Program-made: the position numbers and the translations under genes | Shown here: piece after piece, positions 46,291 through 56,595 of the stretch | Position numbering within the stretch: the stretch's first letter is position 1 | How the letters are laid out: every line of letters begins with the position of its first letter | From: Oenanthe sinensis | Lineage: Eukaryota > Streptophyta > Magnoliopsida > Apiales > Apiaceae | NCBI GenBank assembly: GCA_028671895.1 | Contig: CM053803.1 | Location: 46,126,786 to 46,190,785, forward strand | Reading direction: 5' to 3' | DNA length: 64,000 bases | The notes under the pieces: generated by a model | Database searches by the model: none | What the model was told of the DNA's origin: nothing | What the model saw: the letters and a program-made list of their open reading frames with translations, nothing else

Positions 46291-49200
46291 GATATGGTTA
46301 TGGGATAACTATGTGTTCTTGTATAGTATTCTGGTATAGTTTTGAGTTTCATCCAGATTCTTTCTGCAAAGTGTTCTATTAACAAAAATTCTCAAGGGGG
46401 ATTGCAAAGGTCATGTTGTAAGTGTTGTGTAAGTAATTTCTGGGGTGTCATGGATGTTAGGTTGAATGTTATTATATTAAAGTGGATTCCAGAAAAGACG
46501 GCTCTATGAAATTTGTCTATGAGACTTAATTATTTAGCTCTATGCATGTGGGGTTATAAGGATTGAAATTACAAGTGGGGGTGGGGAGTTTCATTGTGAG
46601 GTTTTTATAAGTTTTTTGTTGGTATTTCATTGAAGTGGGGGGAAGATGGTATTAAAAAGGTGGTGAGAATTTGGTATTGTGAGTACATGTATGGTTTTAG
46701 AAGTCAGATATGGCGAATGAAAGATGTGGAGCTAGTAACAGGGGTTATCACAGTATCAGTGGGCCTTTGTCCCAGACCTGCACTTCGAGTTCCTTTAGCC
46801 AATATCTATAATGGGTAGCCTTTGCAGGTGGGAGTTGTTTATTTTTGTGGGTTCTCTGGCAAAGTGTATATGTTGCAATTTATTTGTATGGTTTGCCGGT
46901 TTTGGTGTTTTGTTAAATTGTTCTACATCATCATATTTCTGTTGTGATATATGTCTACTTGAGGTATGTTTCATACATGTTGGAGGATTTAAATCTTGGT
47001 TCTAAAATTATATGGAGAATGCTAAGGTTAAAGGCTTGCAGAGGGTTTCTATGGTAGTTTGATTGTGTTCCAAATTTTGTAAAGACTAATGCATTTGTAT
47101 GTTGAGATTCTAAAGTTCTGGTAGATGTTTAATGGTTCGATCTTTCATAATTTTGTGTTACATGATTAACCAATCTATTTATATTTTACTAATTTATTAA
47201 GTTTTATGGTATATGATTTTAGTTTCTGCTAAGTGTTGTGGTGTATATATTAGATGTAGAACCAATTTAATTATAAAAATAAAAGAGGAGTTATTAATAA
47301 ATATTTCTCAAAATAAAAACATGTTAAAGAATCTCATGTTATATAAGGAAATAATTTGTACAACACACTAAAGAATCTTTAAAAAAATTATTTACATAAA
47401 ATAATACCTAAGAATATTTATTATAAAATAAATAAAAATAATGTATTTGACAATTTGAAAAAATATTAGAATTAAAATTTTAAGTAATATAGTTTTACAC
47501 AAATTTTTAATATGATCAAAAGCATTTGAAGGAGTTTATTAGCAAAAACACACAAGGTTCTCTTGTGTATTTATAAATAATTGAGTAAATATTTAGATTT
47601 TCTTATGTGTTAATTAAAGAAAAGTTGGATAAAAAAATATTTAGTTGAATCTTAATATACGATTCTATTAAGTGTTGTATATTTAATTGTAATCTAGACT
47701 TTTATTTCATTTTCTATACTAAAGTTGGGTATTAATTCTATTAATTTAATTTTTCAATGAAAAAGAAACATTTTTAAAAAACCTGGTAAATGAAGGTAAA
47801 AAAAATTCAAATATTAAAGTATGATATAGATGAAACTAAAGAATCTCACAAAACACATAGAAAAATCTCTCGGCTATTTAAAAGAATCTTTTTTATTTAC
47901 TAGATTATATTAAATGTAATTTATTTGAAAAACTATTGAATCTTATTTTAGTCTAATTAACAAAACAAATAGTAAAATAGTTAGTAGAACCCTAACATTA
48001 TTATTAAAAATTATTATTAAATAATATTAATTATATCAATGAAGGAATAATATATTATAATGAATTTAAATTGTGGTGACCAGTAGAACATGCGGTGGAC
48101 TTTTATTAATATTATTTAAAAATATATCACATTGAATATTTTAATAAAACAAATTAGTAAAATACATAGTAGAACCCATTATAACATAATTAGTAAAAGT
48201 CTAATAATATTATTCAATTATATTGAATATTCCTTAAACACTAGTACAACTCTTATTAGATGAAAATTTAATTATATTAAATTTAAAATATCACATTGTA
48301 GAACTTTAATATTATTATTTACTAGATTATATTGAAAGTTAATTTATTTAAAAAATTATTGAATTTTATTTTGTTCTAATTAACAAAAATATTGGTAATA
48401 TTATTATTAATACTAAAAATACTTAGTAAAACCATAATATTATTATTAAAAATTACTATTAATTATATCTACGGTATAATTTTTCGATAGAATTTAAGTT
48501 GAGATGACTACTAGAATCTTTGGTATAATTTTTAAAAATATACTATAATTAATTTTTTAATAAAATAATTACTAAAATACCTAGTAGAACCTATTATTAT
48601 ATATTTAATATAACTCTCATTTTATTATTAAATTGAACACTAGTAGAAGACTTACTAGATCAAAAAATTATTTCTATTACTAATACTGCAATATTTGTAG
48701 ATACTTTAAATAGTTTTTTTTATAGATTTCTCTTTGGTTCCCTTAATTAATCAATAAAGTCTTGTTCTATAAGAATTTGTATATATTGTGATATTTTATA
48801 TGTGAATGTATTCATTAAGAATCTTTAAAGTATTGTGCAAATTATATTTTTTAAATTAATATTATAATTACTTAAGTGAACATTTTAAAGAATTTTTGTG
48901 TGTTCTTAGATTAAAAAAATATTTAATTAAATATTAATATAATATATTATATTAAGAGGGTTTGTAACATATATTATTATTTTATTTTATATTATATTAT
49001 TATTATTTTCTCAAATATTCTAATAATAAAAATATATTAAAAATTGAAAATTATAATAATAAAACATTATTAAAAAATAGTAATAACACTATTAATAACA
49101 ACGATAATGGTGGTAGTAATGGTGGTGGCAGTAGTCGAGGTAGTAGTAACAACAACAATAATAATATAATAACAATAAAGATAAAAATAATAAATAATAA

Positions 49201-50242
49201 ATAAAGTTTCATGCAATATCATTTTTTAACAGAATAACAAAATTAAAGTGTTGTAGCATGCTGAAATGTTGAGATTCTGAGTTTGTTTCCATCATAAACT
49301 CACCCGTTATGTTTTTAATATTATAATATTGAAGTTCTTTATAGTGTTCACTTATAATACTAAAATATTATAATATTAAAGTTCTTTGAGTGTTAAAAAA
49401 ATATTATAATATTGAAGTTCTTTAAAGTATTCACTTATAATATTAAAGTTCTTTGAGATGTTGAAATACAATTTCGATTAATAAATAATCAAATTTGACC
49501 TATTAAATAGAAGTGATTTTTATAATAGTGACATCTGTTAATGTACTTCTTATAATAGTCACAATTTTTTAGGTATAAATATAAATATTTCTCTAAATTA
49601 TATTTTTATATTTTTTAATTTGAGATTCTCTTAAGTGTTTTTTTAACATTATAATTTTATATTATAAATCAAAATTATTGTTTTTATTGAAAATGTTTTT
49701 TATATATATCAAATGTCAATTGAAAGAAAAATATGTGTTTCATAAAATTATGGAATATGAGTTGGAAAAAAAATGTCGATTTAATAAAGTTAATTGATGA
49801 CATATTTACTTTTACATTTATAATCATATTAAAAATAAATTTAAAATTACAATTTAGTTATGTAATTTTTTAATTTAATATTATTAAGTAACTTGACCGT
49901 AATAATTTTGGGTTATGAAAACATGGAAAGAAAATTTTAAGGGATATAGAATGAAAATAATTGAAATATGGAAAGAATATTCTTGAATAACTGATTGATA
50001 TAATTGAGGAAAGTGATATTAATTGAATATACACAATCTTTTTAAATAGGGTAACAATTTTATAATTAACACGACACACATATAGAGTATTTTCAAGTTA
50101 CCAATACTACCCTTATACTATTAAATAAGGTATAAGTATTAATAAATATGTACAGAATTCAAATCATAGGATTAAAACTGAATGAATGGTAGAGATGATG
50201 GTCTCTCGGGTTTCTCTCTAACATTCGGTCCCTTTTGAACCT

Positions 50243-50244
<2 letters not shown>
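46291..50244. other. AT-rich desert with degenerate tandem words
   Basis: No gene. Between about 47930 and 48660, variants of CTAGTAGAACCCTAATATTATTATTA recur many times. 49320-49465 contains four spaced copies of TATAATATTGAAGTTCTTT. 49080-49200 has AAT/GGT/AAC trinucleotide runs. Probably decayed repeats. Confidence 0.6.

Positions 50245-50303
<59 letters not shown>
50245..50303. repeat. (TA)n microsatellite
   Basis: An uninterrupted TA dinucleotide run of about 59 bases. Confidence 0.95.
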
Positions 50304-50307
<4 letters not shown>

Positions 50308-50349
50308 CAACAGTTTTATTCAGATAAAAAAAGTATATGAAAACAACGA

Positions 50350-51340
50350 AAGTACATATGAAACTTAGCCATCTAAATCATAATAAAAGTTAGCACCAGT
50401 GTCTAGTTTGATTGAGGTCTCATTGGTTGGTATATTTTCTATATTTTGATTATATTCAGCTAAGTTCATTTCCATCCTTTTTCCAATAGGTCTTTTTGAT
50501 GATTGGTAGAGTTCAACAAGGTGTCTTGGAGTACGACAAGTACATGCCTAGTGTTCCTCAGCCCCACACCTATGAGAAATATCTAGTATCTCCTTCTTGT
50601 GCTGCCTTCCTTTTATTTGGCACTTCATTTTGTCACTTCTAGTGGCCAGATTTGTTGTGACCATCATGTTGCCACTTTAGGTGACCAGAATGATACTGAG
50701 TTCGAAACCGTTCACGAAAATTTTCACGCCCGCGGTTTCGTCCGTAACCTCGTCCTCCTCTATGTCTTTTCCCACGTTCATTCTTCTAGAATGCCGTGTT
50801 ATGTACTTCAGATATTTGGGCAGAGTCTGTAGGACGTGTCTGATGATTTCTTAGCAGTAACTCATTGTTCTTTTCAACCACAAGAAGGAGAGCTACCAAT
50901 TCGCTATACTTTTGAAAATTTCATTCCCTGTACTGTTGTGCCAGAATCATAGTGTTGGGGTGAAAGGTCAAGAGAGTATTTTCAATCATTTCAGCATCAG
51001 TAATTTTATTACCACATAAAATTAGTTTTGAACAATATGGAATTATATTATACATCAGATTTAAAATCTCGCAGTCTTAGATTAATCCATTCATACTGTG
51101 TCGATAATAAATAAACAAGTTTTTGGTGATCAAATCTATCTTTGAGGTTATTCCAAAAAGTTAGCGGACTCTTAATTGTTAGGTACTCTGATTTTAAGTA
51201 TTCGTGAATGTGATGTCTAAGAAATATAATATTTTTTGCATTTTATTCGGTAGTTGGAGTTTTTCCGGACTCAATAGTATCTTTTAACCCGTTAGCATTA
51301 AGATGCAATTCTGCATCGAATACCTACGATAGATAATTAT
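50350..51340 (-). pseudogene. Copia gag (UBN2-type) remnant
   Basis: Read on - in shifting frames, pieces of a Copia gag polyprotein appear in order: FDAELHLNANGLKDTI, EYLTIKSPLTFWNNLKDRF near 51170, QYEWINLRLRDFKS near 51080, and a zinc-knuckle-like part (CGAEEH...ACTCRTPRHLVELYQ) near 50540. Then EYNQNIENIP and DTGANFYYDLDG follow near 50370. The knuckle tryptophan codon is a stop, and several frameshifts and stops lie between pieces. No LTRs recognised at either side. Clearly dead. Confidence 0.75.
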
Positions 51341-51720
51341 CTCCAGAAATATATAGTACAACAAACTCTAATTTTACAAGATTTGTCATTCTGATAAAAA
51401 AATATGATACAATATAATACATCGATATTTAAACAATTAATTAATCATGTATACAATAATATCGATAATATAATTTAATATCACAGTTATGATGACATAG
51501 CCGACCATAAAATTTTTGATTAATAATTGATGACAGATCAATCTTTATAATAATAAATTGTACAAATAAATTTATAAACAACAAAATAAAATAAAATAAA
51601 TAAGTAAAATTAATTAAATCATACCTCCTTATTTAAACAAACTTGAGTCGGAGTTATAAACTTATATAATAATATAAAGAAAAAGGACGAGACAAGGATG
51701 CAAGCTAAAGAGTATATATA
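51341..51720. other. AT-rich spacer before the LTI65-like promoter
   Basis: No coding. May include the 5' untranslated part of the degraded Copia element. Confidence 0.35.
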
Positions 51721-51872
51721 ATGATCATATTGTCCGTGTATTACCATGACCATAACAATGATCACAGAGTGCTATTTATAGGGAGCCGACTTGATAATGA
51801 TCCTACTGTCCGTGTATTACAATGACTATAACTATGATCATAGAGTGGTATTTATAGGGAGCCGACTTGGCA
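51721..51872. repeat. 76-bp tandem duplication in the LTI65-like promoter
   Basis: Copy A 51721-51796 and copy B 51797-51872 abut directly and differ at roughly ten positions. Each contains TGTCCGTGTATTAC and TATTTATAGGGAGCCGAC, so each brings one GCCGAC (CRT/DRE) core. Confidence 0.9.
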
Positions 51873-52165
51873 ACCGACTTATTAAATAATATGTATGGAA
51901 ACCGACTTGCAGTATCCTATCCTATCGACCATTATTGTCTCAACATATCCTGTATAAATTTAAAAAATGTTGATTCGAACAAAGGGCCCAAATGGCATAA
52001 ATCATATCCTATCCTATCGAACACACCTGGAAAAGGAGCCACGTCTATACAATAACTTGATACGTGTCTCTCTTCCAACGTCCACCGACATGCAAAGGTG
52101 ACCCCGCCCAACACAACTTAATATTAATCTATCCTATCTGCTTCTCTGCCTTGCCCTTTTATAAA
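51785..52165 (+). promoter_or_regulatory. Cold/drought/ABA-type promoter: five CRT/DRE cores, ABRE, TATA box
   Basis: RCCGAC cores occur at 51785-51790, 51861-51866, 51873-51878, 51901-51906 and 52084-52089. ACGTGTC, an ABRE form, is at 52062-52068, and another ACGT core lies at 52040-52045. TATAAA at 52160-52165 is 128 bases before the ATG. DREB/CBF factors bind RCCGAC and ABF/AREB factors bind the ABRE; this pairing is the classic RD29/LTI arrangement and fits the gene product downstream. Confidence 0.75.
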
Positions 52166-52292
52166 CCAGACTTCATAGTTCACTCGAATCATCATACACA
52201 CTGCTAAACTTGTTGTCTTCACAAACATAAAAATATACACTTCTTGCTAGCTACATATTGTTTTCTCATAGTTGAAAATCAAAGCTACAGCC

Positions 52293-54799
52293 ATGGAATC
52301 ACAGTTGCAACATACTCACGGCCATCATTATGATCTCTCTGCAGGCAACCCTTCTGCACTGCACTCAGGTATACTATTCTTTTGTAACTTTGGTCGCCCT
52401 TTTGGTCCAATTGATGGGATTTAAATCCGTAAACGAGAATGAAAATGAGAATGAGATTTTAATACATTTTTTGGTGTTGAACACTCATTATGAGTTTTAG
52501 TTAGAATGAGATTCGATGTTATTTTTCTCTCCGTTCTTAAATATCTGTTTCTCAAGGTGTTTTGACCACATAGCTAAAAATGTTATTTTTTTAACATTTT
52601 GGAATAACGAAACAGATTATATTTATTCGTTTAATATTATTATTCACAATTTTTTTTAAAAAAAATAACATTTTTAACTATGCGATCAAAGTTTAAGATG
52701 CAAATATTGAAGAAGAGAGATATTAAAAACAGATTGATTATTATTAATAAACATTTATTTTATTTTTTTGAAACTTATGTTTGAATTGTGTATATATTAA
52801 TTAAGGTGTAGAAGGCCCTCATGAGGTTCATCATGAGAAGCCATCAATGTTGAAGAAAGTGAAAGAAAAGGCAAAGAAGATAAAGAATACACTCACAAAA
52901 CATGGTCATGAGCATGATCACGATCATGGCGAATATGAAGAAGATAAAGATGAAGATGAAGATGAAGAAATGGTTGAAGAACCTGAAATCCACGGGGCGC
53001 CAAGTATGTGCAGTAATAAGTCTATTCTATCCTATATATTGTTACTAATCATTTGATATATTTCTAATTATATGTAATTGATTGTAGTTTACGAGTCCGA
53101 AGCTGTTAGAACTGCGACTCGAGCCAGTAACGAGCAACCAAGTGCAGGAGAGACTAATTTGGATAGACCATCAGTGGTTGATCCTCACTATGATTCTCGG
53201 ATTGTGGATCCAGAGACTAGGCCGTGTCCGGATCAATCAAATGCTATAAAAGGAATTCATGGTGGGATAGGGACTACTGGTTTCGAAGTGGATCCTCAAG
53301 GTCCTAATATTCGAGCTCACCCGTCTCATGTTCAGATCAAAACTATCGATCCAGCCGGTATAGGTATGACTAAGTTCCGAAAATAAACCTGTATTAGTCT
53401 ATTTACAGAGTAGTTTAGCGAACCAACTGGTGTCGAATACAAATTAATTTAGTCTGCCACAAGTATAATTTATTGTAACGCACACTTGATTTTTACAAGT
53501 CACGTACTATATAGAAACTAGATAATAGATTAGCCTGCAAACTACTCGGATTGTAGTTGAGCACTTGATATATACAAGTTGATTAATGACTTTGCAGCTG
53601 GTTCGTAGGCACTTGGCATATATGATATATCCCTCTATAATCTATATATGTTGTCACCATAGAAAAGAAGTGCGATTTAGTCTGTTTAATTAGTTTTGTT
53701 ACCCAGTGGAAGTTCTTATATCCAGTACTATATTCGAATATATGTTGCAGGTAGTGAAGAAGCAGAAGGAATCACTCCTGTTATTAAATCTTTTAACAAA
53801 ATGGGAATTTCTGAAGAAAAACCAAAAACAGAACAAGGAGAGGGACTATATACAGGAAGCCACAACCAGTTTGCTCCTGAGCCAATGCCCCGTCAAAGCT
53901 CTGAATCTGTTCCAAAAAGCTGCAATGCTGCTAATCCCCGGGACATGTACGGTGACATTTATGACCCAGCAAGCCAGGGCAGCACCTACACTGAGAAAAT
54001 CACATCCGCTTCAGCTGCTGCTGTTTCTGCTATAGCTAGTACGGCTCAGTCTGCTAAAAATGTTATAGCATCCAAGATTGGGCAAATGCGCGAGCCAGGG
54101 GAGGGTAACAAGTCTGGGTCTGTGACAGGGACTGCTAGTGATTATGCCCATAGAACTTCAAAAGTGTCGTCTGGCCTTGGAGCTGAAACCACTCAGGAGA
54201 GCGGTGGAAATGTAGGGCGAGATAGAGGAGTATCGGTGAAAAAGTATTGGGTAGAAAAGCTAAAACCTGGTGACGAAGATAAGGCATTGTCAGCGATGAT
54301 TACGGAGTCTCTAAGTAAGCCCAAGGGGCAGAAGACAGAGGAAGTCCCGAGCGAGGGAGGAGGAGGAGGGCGTAGTGTCTCGCAGATAGTGTCAGATGCT
54401 GCTGTTCATAAACGTGAGCCCGAGCAAAGTGAAGAACAGAAACCAATGGGAAAGGTAACAGAGTCTAAAGAAGTCGCTAAGCGTCTTGGTACTGGCGAAG
54501 AAGGCAGTGGACTGGAAAATATAGGGACCGGAGCGGGTGTGGTTAATAAACTTACTGGTGCAATAGGTTCATGGTTTGGTGGACAAGGTGGTCAAGCTCA
54601 GAGTACTCCAGGGACAACTTTAGGTAAATCTATAATTATATGTGCATTTTCTTGTTGGTGTTTATCTGTAAAATGCTTATCCTGATGCATGTGTTATGTA
54701 TTGCTTCCTGCAGCTGATAATAATGAAGGAGATATGAGGAAGGATGCTAATGCTCAGGGTGTTACTGGGGAGCGAAGGCTTCAGGAGTCTAGTAATTAA
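52293..54799 (+). CDS. LTI65 / RD29B-like low-temperature- and ABA-induced protein
   Basis: Hydrophilic stress protein of the LTI65/RD29/CAP160 family, thought to protect cells during cold, drought or salt. Five exons (52293-52368, 52806-53003, 53088-53363, 53751-54623, 54714-54799) join in phase 1 at every boundary, giving 502 residues. Exon 2 encodes a basic segment (MLKKVKEKAKKIKNTL), then His-rich HGHEHDHDHG and a run of Glu/Asp. The family motif GVSVKKYWVEKLKPGDEDKA is at about 343-362 and the C-terminal GVVNKLTGAIGSWFGG at about 446-461. An Ala-rich stretch (SASAAAVSAIASTAQSAKN) may form an amphipathic helix. No signal peptide or membrane segment. The start follows the only upstream ATG in good context. 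Regulation: see the promoter entry. No sign of damage. Confidence 0.93.
52522..52720. mobile_element. Palindromic Stowaway-like MITE in intron 1 of the LTI65-like gene
   Basis: The two halves are inverted copies with TA on both sides (52520-52521, 52721-52722). One half has TAGCTAAAAATGTTATTTTT; the other, read inversely, has TAGTTAAAAATGTTATTTTT. About 200 bp, no coding. Confidence 0.65.
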
Positions 54800-55373
54800 G
54801 CAGGACTTTCAGAATATGTTGGCAGTCTTGTACATGTTTGGTTTCTCACAACTTTAGTGGCATCAGTCCACTTGTTTGTGTATGTTTGATGTTGTTTTGC
54901 TGCTGTTGTAGTACTATGTTAATTAATTGTGTTGTGTGGACGTCTGACGCAGCTCTTTCATTGTGTATCCGCTGTTATGTTACCAATGTTTGGTCGAAGT
55001 TTTGGTACCAAAACGACACCATCATTGGTACTGTTACTGGATACCTAAATATGAGAAGGCGAATGTTCAATTCTACCTCAAATAAAAAGCTAAATTTGTA
55101 ATCTTGCTCTTTTTCACTCTTAATAACATGGGAGTTTAAAATACATGGATACATGATTTTTGTAGTGATGTTTTTTCCGTGTTCTAAAACGGAGCAGAGT
55201 CAAACAAAAAGAAATTTTAGTTATTTTTTTTTAGTTTTGGACCTTTTGGTACACGTCAGGAAAGTTGTGGTTCGTTTCCAGAGAGATTAAAACTCTCGAC
55301 CTTTGTCAATTAGAGAGGATAATATGCAGAAGTTCCCTGCTTGTGGATTAGCGGAAATTAATATAGCAGGGCA
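54800..55373. other. 3' UTR of the LTI65-like gene and spacer
   Basis: The first 250-300 bases are probably 3' UTR. The frame at 54838-55101 lacks family features. No other element seen. Confidence 0.45.
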
Positions 55374-55730
55374 ATAATATTATATTATATTTAAATTATA
55401 TTCTATATTTTTTATTTTACGAATCCTACTTATTCTATAATTTTTATTTAATATATTAATTAGGTAAATTTATTTTTTATATTATATTTTATTGATATTT
55501 ATTATAAAATTTTATAACGTTGAGAATTTATGTTAATATAATATAATATTATCCGTGAGAAGTTGTATAAAAGGAGGACTATTGGGGGTTATAGTTGTAT
55601 GTTATTATACAATGATATTTATATATTAATATTCATAAACTTTAATGATACATTAAATAAAAATTATAGGATAAGTAAGATTCTTAAAATAGAAAATATA
55701 GAATATAATTTAAATATAATATAATATTAT
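55374..55730. repeat. Fold-back element with about 90-bp inverted arms
   Basis: The left arm 55374-55463 and right arm 55642-55730 are inverted copies with few mismatches, built from AATATTATATTATATTTAAATT and a conserved CTATAATTTTTATTTAAT part. A related direct repeat (AGAAGTTGTATAAAAGGAGGACTAT near 55557, GGAAGTTATATGAAAGGAGGACTAT near 55736) suggests duplicated ends. Confidence 0.7.
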
Positions 55731-55823
55731 CAATGGGAAGTTATATGAAAGGAGGACTATCGGGTTAGAGTTGTATATATGATATATATTCTTTTTAAAA
55801 TTAGATTTTATTAAAATTGAATA

Positions 55824-55915
55824 GTTAAAATCGTTTCTATGATTCATCTAAAATTGGAAGGTTAAGATCGTTTTTATGGTTCATCTAAAATTGGAAGGTT
55901 AGGATCGTTTCTAGT
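55824..55915. repeat. 37-bp tandem repeat, two and a half copies
   Basis: Units 55824-55860, 55861-55897 and a partial one to 55915 follow the pattern GTTAAGATCGTTTTTATGG...ATTGGAAG. The Copia LTR remnant starts directly after it. Confidence 0.85.
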
Positions 55916-56404
55916 GTACTGTCATCCCAAGGGATTCACTCTGTTGACAGTATCTATTACTCTGCAGACTATGTTGTCATCTCCTTGGAGTTGCGCCAAA
56001 CATACTCTCACTAAAGCTACTGTCAACTATATAACTTGTTGTCTGTGAGTCTTCACTCTCCGCCAAGTTTACTGTCAATGTAATAGTTGATGTCTTTTGT
56101 TCCTTTGTGCTATCACTTGAATATGTTGTCATAGGTTTCAGTGTAGAATGTTACTGTTGTGGTTGTGATCCAAGCTGTGGATGAACACTTTGTAAACTTA
56201 TACTTCAAGGATCATGTTATTGTATGTATACACGACATTAACTTTTAGACTTACTGTCACCTATTTGGCTTTTAATCATACGGTTACAAGTGACAACAAA
56301 ACATACTGTCAATATACATATGACAGTACGTTTTACTTAGTTAATTTCTAATTAGTCTAAGTAAATTCTAGTTGATTACAATGTTAACACCACATTCCCT
56401 AACA
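55916..56404 (-). repeat. Truncated 3' LTR of Copia element C
   Basis: On - it starts TGTTAGGGAATGTGGTG at 56404, right after the polypurine tract (AAATTGGGGGAGAT, complement of 56405-56418). It runs to about 55916, where it is cut off. It belongs to the same LTR family as 60199-62272 (shared CTGTCA words, GAACACTTTGT, GTTGATTACA). Confidence 0.8.
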
Positions 56405-56595
56405 ATCTCCCCCAATTTGTTTTTATGAAAAATAAAGACAAATTCAAAGTGAATTGCAGATGCTAACTCAACTAAAAATAAATCAAGTGTTTGTAAAGAA
56501 TGAAAATATTCAAGAAAAATTATAAGTACACCACCTCAAGCTAAATACTCCTCTAGACTGAGTAAATCTTCATTCCTGACTTGAGCTTCATTTAC

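Noticed and set aside
53696..53750. ATG-less extension before exon 4 of the LTI65-like gene
   Set aside because: It is intron sequence; the TTGCAG acceptor at 53745-53750 and phase join exon 4 to exon 3.
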